From NCBI GenBank assembly GCA_028821455.1, contig JAPPGE010000090.1, forward strand, positions 58,868 through 122,867: 64,000 nt of DNA, written 5' to 3'. The position numbers were made by a program, and so were the translations under genes. The notes below the pieces were generated by a model that was not told the DNA's origin, searched no databases, and saw nothing but the letters and a program-made list of their open reading frames with translations. This document shows positions 1-7,069 of this stretch, in pieces. Numbering within the stretch: position 1 is the stretch's first letter; every line of letters starts with the position of its first letter. Source of the stretch: a bacterium (lineage in GTDB: Bacteria; Pseudomonadota; Alphaproteobacteria; SP197).

Positions 1-1265
1 CCGTGTCCCTTGTGCTGGGCAACGTGGGGCGTTTTGTGTGCGCCCGCTTTGTGGGCTCCCCCATTGGCGGGGGGCCGCCCCCGCCGCCCACCGCCGAAGT
101 GCCGGCACACGGCATCGAGATCCAGCGTCCGCAGGTCCGGCTCAAGCACGGCGACAAGGTGGCCGGTATCCAGCGAGAAGGGCATGGGCCAGGCCCTTCC
201 GCAGCGCCGGCTTTCGGCAGCCAGGATGGCGAGATCGAAGCCGATGTTGTGACCAATGACGACGCAGTTGCCGGAGATCTCCTCCAGAGACCCCAGACCG
301 GCCCCGATTTCGGGAGCCCCCTGGACCATGGCGTTGTCGATACCGTGAATAGCCGTCGAGGGACGTGGAATGGCGATTGCCGGATCGATCAGCATGTCGA
401 GATTGGCATGGGCATAGATCCGGACGCCATGGGTTCTGACGGCGCCGATGGAGACGATCCGGTCCCGTCGGGGATCGAGCCCGGTGGTTTCGCAATCGAC
501 GACGATGCCCGGAAGTACGGCGAGCGGTGTGGTGTCTTCGGGCGGAGGGGCTGGTGGAAGCGTGTCGTGAAGCGCCAGATCGTGATCAAGTTCATGGCCG
601 CCCCCGTCACCGGGCGGCGCCTCGAGAATCATCACCCAGCCTCCCCGGTCGCCCAGGGCGGCGATACGTGCGGGGATGTCGCGACCGTCCACCGACCGGA
701 CGCTGGCGACCGGCTCCGGGGTGTCCGTTTCCGGGACGCTTTCGCGCGTGATGGCGGCGAATACGCTTGTTCCCGGACTGAGCGCGTCGGCGGGAAAGAT
801 GTGTCTGGCGGCGTTGTTGACCAGGCTGACCAATCCAGTGGGCGTGACGACCACCACGCCGGTGGGGAGCGCCGCAAGGATCCCCGTGAGACGCTGTTCC
901 GTCAGCTGGCGCTGGTCTTCCCGGGACGCAAGAACACTGTCGACGGTGCCCGCGAGCGCTTTCAGTTCTCGGTTGGTGACCATGCGGTCGGCGTGATCGA
1001 GGAAGCGGTGTCCCTCCCCGCCGGCGAGCAGCAGGCTGCCGCGCAACCGCTGGATGTCTCTCCTGTGTCCGCGGACAAGGGCCATGGCGAACCACAGCGC
1101 TCCCGTGGCGACGATGACTCCTGTGCCTATGGCAAGCGTCCTCAGGGCGATGTGTTCCGGCCATGATGTCCACGAGGCGAGGAGCGCCAGCCACAGTGCC
1201 GCACCCGCGGACGACGCCAGGCACACGATCATACCCTGCCAGTACCGGGTTTCCGGCTTCAGCAC
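1..1265 (-). CDS. Membrane-anchored PAS/epsilon-type 3'-5' exonuclease, C-terminus cut by window edge
   Basis: The reading frame runs off the left edge; about 420 residues are visible. It starts at GTG 1265, where GTGCTGA overlaps the stop of the upstream gene. Two hydrophobic helices lie near residues 12-30 and 40-62. A PAS-like region follows at about 118-165 (ALPTGVVVV, SLVNNAARHIF). The DEDD exonuclease domain has motif I as DCETTGLDP near residue 257 and motif II as HNIGFDLAIL near 340. Proteins of this layout resemble the DNA polymerase III epsilon proofreading fold, but a membrane anchor and PAS domain suggest a signalling or nucleic-acid processing role rather than replication. The expected third motif (HxxxxD, usually GRHxALGDA) is not seen before the edge; the last 35 or so residues are low complexity and unlike the family. 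Confidence 0.8.
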   Translation of the reverse strand, partial: MLKPETRYWQGMIVCLASSAGAALWLALLASWTSWPEHIALRTLAIGTGVIVATGALWFAMALVRGHRRDIQRLRGSLLLAGGEGHRFLDHADRMVTNRELKALAGTVDSVLASREDQRQLTEQRLTGILAALPTGVVVVTPTGLVSLVNNAARHIFPADALSPGTSVFAAITRESVPETDTPEPVASVRSVDGRDIPARIAALGDRGGWVMILEAPPGDGGGHELDHDLALHDTLPPAPPPEDTTPLAVLPGIVVDCETTGLDPRRDRIVSIGAVRTHGVRIYAHANLDMLIDPAIAIPRPSTAIHGIDNAMVQGAPEIGAGLGSLEEISGNCVVIGHNIGFDLAILAAESRRCGRAWPMPFSLDTGHLVAVLEPDLRTLDLDAVCRHFGGGRRGRPPANGGAHKAGAHKTPHVAQHKGH

Positions 1266-1960
1266 CCGGCTTCTCCGCGTCCGGCGCCGGCCTTCCAGTC
1301 CTCGAGGAGCCCATGGCCATCCATGCGCCGGCGGATCTGTTCGCGGACGTCCCGCCAGCGAAATCGGATGGAATTGGTCACGATCTCTTGATCGAGTTCC
1401 CTGTATTCATCGATGACGGGCGCATAGCGCACAAGGTCCGCCTCGCTACCGGAGAAGGCCCTGCGTCCCTCGGCCGCCGCCTGCCAGTTCTCGAGGCAAG
1501 TCCGGCGGTCGAAGGCTTCGAATGTCGCGTCGAGGTCGTCGCGTTCCGGCTGACCCGCCAGGCCGGCCAAGGCCGCCTTGCGGAAGGCGTGACCCGCCAG
1601 GGCCTGAAGGGTGGTATCGTCGAAGACGGTCTGCCGGGCTGCCGTGGCCACGGAATAGACCGTGAGGTCGGAAAGGCAGGAAAGGAAGACCTTGACCGAC
1701 GCAATGCGGATCGAGGCAGAGAACACTTCGTCCTCGAACCAGGCCCTGAAGCTCGTGCCCATGCGGGCCTTGAGGTATCCGTGGAGTGATGTCTGCGCGA
1801 TGTATGAGGACCGCGTGTGGATGAACTCCACCAGGCTGTCGACCGTCCCCAGCTTGGACCGGTCGAAACGAAGCTTCAGGATCCGGGGCAGAAACGGTGC
1901 CGGCGAGACCACGGTTGTCAACAGCCGCGCCATTCCCAGTTGAAATTGTGAGAGCATCAT
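1259..1960 (-). CDS. Conserved hypothetical protein, mostly helical
   Basis: A 233-residue protein that I do not recognise. No signal peptide is evident. It is rich in predicted helix, with many Arg, Leu and Glu residues, and has a short hydrophobic N-terminus (MARLLTTVVSPAPFLPRIL). Two adjacent ATG codons (1960, 1957) are possible starts. It is translationally coupled to the exonuclease gene downstream (GTGCTGA overlap), so the two are probably co-transcribed and functionally linked. It is divergent from the DUF4212/symporter pair. In many Proteobacteria VC_2705-type symporters sit beside exonuclease and nucleotidyltransferase-like regulatory genes, so a regulatory role for this pair is an inference from context only. 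Confidence 0.65.
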   Translation of the reverse strand: MMLSQFQLGMARLLTTVVSPAPFLPRILKLRFDRSKLGTVDSLVEFIHTRSSYIAQTSLHGYLKARMGTSFRAWFEDEVFSASIRIASVKVFLSCLSDLTVYSVATAARQTVFDDTTLQALAGHAFRKAALAGLAGQPERDDLDATFEAFDRRTCLENWQAAAEGRRAFSGSEADLVRYAPVIDEYRELDQEIVTNSIRFRWRDVREQIRRRMDGHGLLEDWKAGAGRGEAGC

Positions 1961-2000
1961 CCATAATCCCGGCAGCCGTTTCAGATGCCCCTCCTGGCTA

Positions 2001-2029
2001 TTGACACGTGCACCGGGGGCTGGCCTACG
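2001..2029 (+). promoter_or_regulatory. Possible promoter for DUF4212-symporter operon
   Basis: A consensus -35 TTGACA lies at 2001-2006. Seventeen bases later there is a weak -10 candidate, CCTACG, at 2024-2029. It lies 27 bases upstream of the DUF4212 start, so the placement is sensible, but the -10 match is poor. Confidence 0.3.
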
Positions 2030-2055
2030 GCACCAACTGTTGAAGGAGGCGGCGA

Positions 2056-2310
2056 ATGTCGCAGGATAACAGAAGACTACACTGGGCCAAGACGTCCCGC
2101 CTTACCTACTGGGTGCTGGCGCTCTGGCTCCTGTTCGGATACGTGTTTCCGTTCTTTGCCAAGGATCTCGACGGCGGTTCGTTCCTGGGGTTCCCGCTCG
2201 GTTACTACATGATCGTTCAGGGGTCGCTCATCGTGTTCGTTCTGTTGATCGTTGGTCACAACTTCCTGCAGGACCGCATCGATGAAGAATGCGGCCTGAG
2301 TGACGAATGA
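2056..2310 (+). CDS. DUF4212 small membrane protein, symporter small subunit
   Basis: An 84-residue protein with two membrane helices (about residues 17-36 and 48-66), the length and layout of DUF4212 (the small partner of VC_2705-type sodium/solute symporters). Its start at 2056 has a good ribosome site (GAAGGAGG) upstream. The symporter gene begins 10 bases after its stop, and this pairing is the family hallmark. The role is inferred to be assembly or regulation of the symporter in the inner membrane. The N-terminal motif HWAKTSRLTYWVL is typical of the family. Confidence 0.88.
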   Translation: MSQDNRRLHWAKTSRLTYWVLALWLLFGYVFPFFAKDLDGGSFLGFPLGYYMIVQGSLIVFVLLIVGHNFLQDRIDEECGLSDE

Positions 2311-2320
2311 GGAGGGTGCA

Positions 2321-4138
2321 ATGAGCGATCAATCACAAGGAACCCGTTTCGTCGACCGTCTGGGCAAGGTTTACGGAATCTACACTCTTGGATTCCTGGG
2401 TTTCTTTGCCCTGATGGCAATTGTCGAGCAGCTTGGCGCAAGTGCCCAGCTGATCGGCATCCTCTTCCTCCTGTTCACCATTGCGATCTACGCCACGATC
2501 GGCTGGCTCTCGCGGACCATGCAGGTCGATGCCTACTACGTTGCCGGTCGGGAGGTCCCGGCGTTCTACAACGGCATGGCGACGGCCGCGGACTGGATGT
2601 CCGGTGCGTCCTTCGTCGCCCTGGCGGGAGGCATCTACTTCGGTGGCTATCCCTATCTTGGCTTTGTCATCGGCTGGACGGGCGGTTACGTGCTCGTCAA
2701 CGCGCTGATGGCGCCCTATCTCAGGAAATTCGGCTGCTACACGGTGCCCGACTTCATCGGCACCCGTTACGGGGGCAATCTGGCACGGTTCTGCGCCGTG
2801 GTGGTGCTCGTGGTCGCGTCGTTCACCTATGTGACGGCGCAGATCAACGCGACGGGCACGATTGCCGCCCGGGCCCTTGCCATACCGTTCGAGTTCGGTG
2901 TGTGGTTCGGACTCCTGGGTATCCTGCTGTGTTCGATGCTGGGTGGCATGCGTGGCGTGACCTGGACACAGGTGGCGCAGTACATCGTCCTTATCATCGC
3001 CTATCTGGTGCCCGTGATCTGGATGTCGAATGCCCAGGGCTTCGGCATCATTCCTCACTTCACCTATGGCGACGCGACAATTCGCATTGCCGAACTCGAG
3101 GCCCAGTACGGACTCGAGGCGGCGGCTCAGGCCGTGGCCGGGCTGAGGGTCCTGACAACACCCCACTTCGATCCGCAGGGTGGACTGGATTCTTGGAAGT
3201 TCGTGACTCTTGCCTTCTGCATGATGGCGGGCACGGCCTCCTTGCCGCACATCCTCATGCGCTACTTCACGACGCCGTCAGTGCGTCAGGCGCGCAAGTC
3301 GGTGGGCTGGTCCCTGTTCTTCATCTTCCTGCTCTACTTCACGGCGCCGGCACTGGCGACCCTGACCAAGCTCCAGCTTCTCGATCCGAATCTGGCAACG
3401 GCGGTGGTCGGCAAGGCGATTGACGACGTCTCCAATCTCGAGTGGATCAGGAACTGGACCGAGGTCGGCATGCTGTCGGTCGTCGACCAGAACGGTGATG
3501 GCATCGTCCAGCTCAACGAGTTCTTCATGAGGCCCGACATCGTAGTGCTGGCTACACCGGAGATTGCCGGTCTGCCCTACGTGATTTCGGGACTCGTGGC
3601 GGCCGGTGGCATGGCCGCGGCGATGTCGACTGCCGACGGTCTGCTGCTGGCGATGGCCAACGCGCTGAGCCACGATCTCTACTACAAGATCATCGATCCC
3701 AAGGCCGACACGAAGCGTCGTCTGATTGTCGCCCGTGTCCTGCTTGTGGGAATCGGTGCCCTCGCAGCCCTGATCGCATCTCTGCAGCTCACGGGCATTC
3801 TGGGGGCCGTGGCATGGGCCTTCTGCTTCGCTTGCTCGGGCCTGTTCTTCCCGCTGGTTCTGGGAATCTGGTGGAAACGCGCCAACAGACCAGGGGCGAT
3901 TGCAGGCATGGTTGCCGGTTTTGTGGCAGGGACGATCTACCTCATCCACGTGTACAACGGCGGTGACCAGCTGTGGTCGATCGACCACCTCCGGTTCGGC
4001 ATGATCGGCATGCCTGTCTCGCTGGTGGCGATGGTCGTGGTTTCACTGATCACCGAAGCACCGGATGCCGAGATGCAGGCCATGGTGGATGAAACCCGCA
4101 TTCCGACGGGTAAGCCGATCTTGGCCGAAACGCACTGA
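2321..4138 (+). CDS. Sodium:solute symporter, VC_2705 type (acetate/organic acid permease-like)
   Basis: A 605-residue, roughly 13-helix member of the SSS family that imports a small organic solute with sodium. The start is placed at ATG 2321, directly behind GGAGG at 2311-2315; an in-frame GTG at 2300 lies inside the previous gene and is less likely. N-terminal family motifs are clear (YYVAGREVPAFYNGMATAADWMSG, GGY..LGFVIGW), as is the later AAMSTADGLLLAMANALSHD segment. An EF-hand-like loop (DQNGDGIVQLNEF, about 3485-3523) sits in a soluble insertion. It resembles acetate permease ActP, but the VC_2705 branch has its own small subunit (the upstream gene); the substrate cannot be read from sequence. 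Confidence 0.9.
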   Translation: MSDQSQGTRFVDRLGKVYGIYTLGFLGFFALMAIVEQLGASAQLIGILFLLFTIAIYATIGWLSRTMQVDAYYVAGREVPAFYNGMATAADWMSGASFVALAGGIYFGGYPYLGFVIGWTGGYVLVNALMAPYLRKFGCYTVPDFIGTRYGGNLARFCAVVVLVVASFTYVTAQINATGTIAARALAIPFEFGVWFGLLGILLCSMLGGMRGVTWTQVAQYIVLIIAYLVPVIWMSNAQGFGIIPHFTYGDATIRIAELEAQYGLEAAAQAVAGLRVLTTPHFDPQGGLDSWKFVTLAFCMMAGTASLPHILMRYFTTPSVRQARKSVGWSLFFIFLLYFTAPALATLTKLQLLDPNLATAVVGKAIDDVSNLEWIRNWTEVGMLSVVDQNGDGIVQLNEFFMRPDIVVLATPEIAGLPYVISGLVAAGGMAAAMSTADGLLLAMANALSHDLYYKIIDPKADTKRRLIVARVLLVGIGALAALIASLQLTGILGAVAWAFCFACSGLFFPLVLGIWWKRANRPGAIAGMVAGFVAGTIYLIHVYNGGDQLWSIDHLRFGMIGMPVSLVAMVVVSLITEAPDAEMQAMVDETRIPTGKPILAETH

Positions 4139-4165
4139 CGCATCGTTGAAGACCCTTTTGTTACA

Positions 4166-4193
4166 GGGGGGCGGACAGAGATGTCCGCCCCCC
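4166..4193 (+). terminator. Strong hairpin terminator after the symporter
   Basis: A perfect 12-bp stem, GGGGGGCGGACA (4166-4177) with TGTCCGCCCCCC (4182-4193), closes on a GAGA loop. It lies 28 bases after the symporter stop. There is no real T-run, so it may end transcription with help from other factors or protect the 3' end of the mRNA. Confidence 0.75.
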
Positions 4194-4228
4194 TTGCCTG
4201 TTCATGACATCCTGGGAGCCGTAGACCG

Positions 4229-4600
4229 ATGACCAGCCTGGCGGCTGTTCTCCCCTGGTGGGTGGTGGGCCTCGACTACATCCTCGGCGCCATCATGTGG
4301 ACGCTGATTGGCCGTGCGGCCATGAACATCTTTCTTCCCGTGACATCCGACTTCTTCTTCATGCGGGCGTTCGTCATGCTGACCGACCCGGTCCTGAAGG
4401 TCTTCCGGCCGGTGACGCCGGGATTTCTCATCGACCCGGTCGTGCCGCTGTTCGTAGCCTGGTTCTTCTTCTTGTTCCGTTTCTATGCCATGCCCTGGAT
4501 CCTCGGGTATTCGGTGCTCGGCATGCTGTCCTTCCCCCTCGAGGGAGAAATCGCCGCCATCCTCTACGATCTCTTCGGTGGCGGATTCAGCGGTTCCTGA
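4229..4600 (+). CDS. Conserved small inner-membrane protein
   Basis: A 123-residue hydrophobic protein with about three membrane segments (residues 7-28, 66-84 and 88-110). It has a distant look of the YggT family in its FRPVTPGFLIDPVVPLFVAW stretch, which recalls the YggT loop between helices. The assignment is weak and no catalytic residues are visible. It follows the symporter operon after the hairpin at 4166 and is six bases ahead of the next hypothetical gene, so those two are probably one transcript. Confidence 0.7.
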   Translation: MTSLAAVLPWWVVGLDYILGAIMWTLIGRAAMNIFLPVTSDFFFMRAFVMLTDPVLKVFRPVTPGFLIDPVVPLFVAWFFFLFRFYAMPWILGYSVLGMLSFPLEGEIAAILYDLFGGGFSGS

Positions 4601-4606
4601 GGAACC

Positions 4607-5158
4607 ATGGCCGGGGAGAATGCCCTGCGTGACGCGTTCATGGCCTGGCAGTGCCTCATCCGCCAGCACGCCATGCGCAGGGAGAACGGGCGTCCCTCGA
4701 GTGCCATGACACCCCGTGTCGTCCTCTCCGACGGAAGCGAGGCAGGTCACATCCGGACCGTCCTTCTCGAGAGGGAGCCGGCCGCCTCGGCGGCTCTCTT
4801 TCGTCAGACGGTCTCGGGCACCCACGATCCCCGGGAGCGCTTCGAGAAAGGGCTGAAGCACCTGGCGGCCACCTATTTCCAGACATCGCGGGAATTCGAG
4901 CCGCGGCTCTTCGCCCAGTTCTCCCGGCAGTCACCAGGCGCGGCCGCCCTCGTTGCCGCCGGCAGCGCAACACTCCATTTCGATCAGTTCAGCCAGTCCT
5001 GGATCCTGCCCTGCGAGATTCAGGACCTGCCGGGTGACGATCCCTTCGCCACGGCACTCTTCTGGCACAATGCCCTCTTCGCCCCGCCTCCCGCAGCGAC
5101 ACGCGCCCTCGCCTTCCTCCCCGACTGGCACTCAGCCACGGCCGAACCTCCAGTGTAG
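4607..5158 (+). CDS. Hypothetical protein linked to small membrane protein
   Basis: A 183-residue soluble protein with no motif that I recognise. It has a hydrophilic N-terminal half rich in Arg and Glu, and an Ala/Pro-rich C-terminus. It begins six bases after the stop of the membrane protein gene, suggesting co-expression. The gene ends shortly before the decayed toxin gene on the opposite strand, so this marks the right border of the symporter neighbourhood. Confidence 0.6.
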   Translation: MAGENALRDAFMAWQCLIRQHAMRRENGRPSSAMTPRVVLSDGSEAGHIRTVLLEREPAASAALFRQTVSGTHDPRERFEKGLKHLAATYFQTSREFEPRLFAQFSRQSPGAAALVAAGSATLHFDQFSQSWILPCEIQDLPGDDPFATALFWHNALFAPPPAATRALAFLPDWHSATAEPPV

Positions 5159-5181
5159 GCGATTGCCTTGGAAGGGGCCTT

Positions 5182-5506
5182 TCAGCGAATCTCGATCCGT
5201 ACCTCACCTGCTGCCAGGGCGGCATCAATCTCCCCGAGCAGTGGAGCCAACCGGGTCGGGAGGGCGGCATTGGTCGTGTTGCCGAAACGCAGCCAGAGGA
5301 CCTGCAGGCCCGGCGGCTGCCGCGCTCGCTCGGGAAGTCCACATCCTTGGACCACATGACGGCGCGTCTGTCGCGCGCCCAGACCTCGATGCGCTCGTCT
5401 GTCGCCATACCAAGGCCGACGTCATTCACGTGATTGCGGGAGTGGCCTCGGTTGTAAGCCGTTACGCCAGATCTGGCGGCAGTCGCGCATGGATCAGATA
5501 ACGCAC
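5182..5506 (-). pseudogene. Decayed DUF5615 (PIN-like) toxin
   Basis: Reading from GTG 5506 gives VRYLIHARLPPDLA and then a stop at 5462-5464. The match to DUF5615 resumes in another frame (HVNDVGLGMATDERI, AVMWSKDVDFP) and shifts again near 5310-5340 into LQVLWLRFGNTTNAALPTRLAPLL, ending at a TGA at 5182-5184. DUF5615 proteins are PIN-like toxins of about 110 residues, normally encoded right after a DUF433 antitoxin. The gene begins four bases after the stop of such an antitoxin here. At least two frameshifts make it non-functional as written. A sequencing error could explain one shift, but two make decay more likely. Confidence 0.8.
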
Positions 5507-5509
5507 GAA

Positions 5510-6043
5510 TCAGGCAGCAAACATCACACGATGATCCACCACGCCCGCAGCCCACTCCAGGGCCGCGATGAGGTCCGCCTCATCGAGATTGGGATAGTCG
5601 TCAACAATCTCCTCCAAGGACACACCGGACGCCATGAGTTGCAGGATGTCGGACACCCGGACTCGGGTGTTCCGGATATGCGGCCGTCCAGCACAGATCG
5701 ACGGATCGATGACGACCCGGCCCGAGGCCTGGGCAACACTTTCCGCATGATCGAAACCTTCGGCCAGAGGTTCGATACCCGACACGTCAACTTCTTTGGA
5801 TGCCGCAGCCATGTCATAGTTTGTTTGCATGTTCATCCAGTAGGCCGGGGTTGTGTTGAAGGCACGGGCAAGGCGCAGGGCCGTGTCAGGCGTCATGCCG
5901 GTGACACCCTTCACAAGCCGCTCGATCCGCGTGCGAGGAACGCCCAGACGGCGGGCCAGTGCAATCACTCCCATGTCCAGCGGATCAAGGTAGAGTTCCT
6001 TCAGGACCTTGCCGGGATGCATCGGTTCTTCAAGCATGCTCAT
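5510..6043 (-). CDS. higA: HigA-type antitoxin fused to a DUF433 antitoxin domain
   Basis: A 177-residue protein with two antitoxin modules. Residues 1-95 form an XRE/HigA domain (MHPGKVLKEL.., HTH near 29-47, then TPDTALRLARAFNTTPAYWMN). Residues 105-177 form a DUF433 domain (VVIDPSICAGRPHIRNTRV, then SLEEIVDDYPNLDEADLIAAL). HigA represses its own operon and neutralises HigB; DUF433 domains neutralise DUF5615 toxins. Upstream by 12 bases is higB, and downstream by 3 is the broken DUF5615 gene, so the fusion once served two toxins. The linker (about 84-104) is acidic and probably flexible. The domain calls are firm; the double role is inferred. Confidence 0.88.
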   Translation of the reverse strand: MSMLEEPMHPGKVLKELYLDPLDMGVIALARRLGVPRTRIERLVKGVTGMTPDTALRLARAFNTTPAYWMNMQTNYDMAAASKEVDVSGIEPLAEGFDHAESVAQASGRVVIDPSICAGRPHIRNTRVRVSDILQLMASGVSLEEIVDDYPNLDEADLIAALEWAAGVVDHRVMFAA

Positions 6044-6055
6044 TGCGGTTCCTTG

Positions 6056-6346
6056 TCAGTGGCAATCGACAACATCGACGCCGGTGGTACCGTTGGGCAT
6101 CCAGACAACGCAAACGCACCATTGGTCGTTGATCCGCACGGAATGTCGCCCTGCCCGATCACCTTTCGGTTCTTCCAGGTGGTTGCCGGGTGGCAAGCGC
6201 AGATCCTCCACGACAACCGTAGCATTCAACGCCGCGCGCATCGCCCGCGTGCGCTTGATCAGATGGCCGGGGAAGCCCTTGCCAGAGCTGCCCTTCACGG
6301 CGTTGGTGGCGTACCTGTCCTTGGTGCTTCGGATCACGACGTGCAT
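6056..6346 (-). CDS. higB: HigB-type RelE-fold mRNA interferase toxin
   Basis: A 96-residue RelE/HigB-like protein with the family core LPPGNHLEEPKGDRAGRHSVRINDQW and the C-terminal VDVVDCH. HigB toxins cut ribosome-bound mRNA and are held in check by HigA, encoded 12 bases downstream. A GTG at 6337 would give a 93-residue form beginning MIRS, closer to the usual family start; neither start has a clear ribosome site. The usual NDQWR segment reads NDQWC here and is followed by VCVVW, so a normally conserved Arg is lost and the toxin may be weakened. A palindrome touches the start codon. Confidence 0.82.
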   Translation of the reverse strand: MHVVIRSTKDRYATNAVKGSSGKGFPGHLIKRTRAMRAALNATVVVEDLRLPPGNHLEEPKGDRAGRHSVRINDQWCVCVVWMPNGTTGVDVVDCH

Positions 6347-6363
6347 GTATCACACTGTGATAC
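6347..6363. promoter_or_regulatory. Palindromic operator of the higBA locus
   Basis: GTATCACA and TGTGATAC form 8-bp arms around a single C, directly upstream of the higB ATG. HigA-type antitoxins bind such short palindromes to autorepress, so this is the likely operator. Confidence 0.6.
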
Positions 6364-6648
6364 GCATGTGGAGGCGCCACCCCTGAAAGCAGCCGGAGTG
6401 GATGCGTATGGCCTTCGAGGTTGTAAAGAACCGCATGCCAAACATCGAACTGCGGTTCGGCGCGACTTGCTTCTGTTGGACCTGACCGATAGTCCAGCGG
6501 CGGCTGCGCCGGCTTTCCGTGTGAGGTACCGCCTGGCAGTATCCGGTGATTGACTTGCCCACCACCGGCCATCGGCATCTCAGCGCAGTTTTCGCCAGTC
6601 AGCTGCCTTTCTTCGTGCCGGGTCTCTGTCCGATGATGGCGTTGAGGA
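6364..6648. other. Intergenic region, nothing recognised
   Basis: About 285 bases lie between the higBA operator and the hypothetical gene at the end of the glx operon. I see no convincing gene, repeat or hairpin; it presumably carries the higBA promoter. Confidence 0.5.
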
Positions 6649-7050
6649 TCAGAACTTGCGGTAGGCGCGGTTGAGATCGCGCATGGGATGGCGATCCGAC
6701 ATCTGGAACTTGATCAGGAGTTCGCGGGCGATCATGTCGCGGTCCTGCTGGTTGTCGGGCAGGTCCACGGAGTCGGGAACCCGGATCCAGCCATTCGCAT
6801 TGCGGTCGAAGACTGCGGCATGACCTTCCTCGTAGCCCATGTGGACATCCTCGAGCCAGTTGAGATCGTCCCAGCCCATGAGTTCGATGTAGGTCTTCAG
6901 GAACGGCGTCAACCGGTCATAGTCGGGAAGCAGGTTGACATCGTAGCGATAGCCGATGTGCTGGCCGATCTCCTTCTCGCGGGACGTGTCGAGACCGTCC
7001 GAGGTGAGGAAGTAGTCGACGTCGGCCGTCTTGTCGGTTGTGTCCGTCAT
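6649..7050 (-). CDS. Conserved hypothetical protein at the end of the glx operon
   Basis: A 133-residue soluble acidic protein, rich in Asp, Tyr and Trp (GYRYDVNLLPDYDRL, ELMGWDDLNWLEDVHMGYEEG). I recognise no family. The start is placed at ATG 7050, 19 bases after the glutamate-synthase-like gene and behind AGGAAACGAGAG; a farther start at 7089 would overlap that gene. Position as the last gene of the operon suggests an accessory role for the GlxBCD enzyme complex, but that is inference only. Confidence 0.65.
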   Translation of the reverse strand: MTDTTDKTADVDYFLTSDGLDTSREKEIGQHIGYRYDVNLLPDYDRLTPFLKTYIELMGWDDLNWLEDVHMGYEEGHAAVFDRNANGWIRVPDSVDLPDNQQDRDMIARELLIKFQMSDRHPMRDLNRAYRKF

Positions 7051-7069
7051 CTCTCGTTTCCTGCCCTGA

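Noticed and set aside
5489-6553. 354-codon plus-strand open frame
   Set aside because: It lies opposite the higB and higA-DUF433 genes, whose domains are clear.
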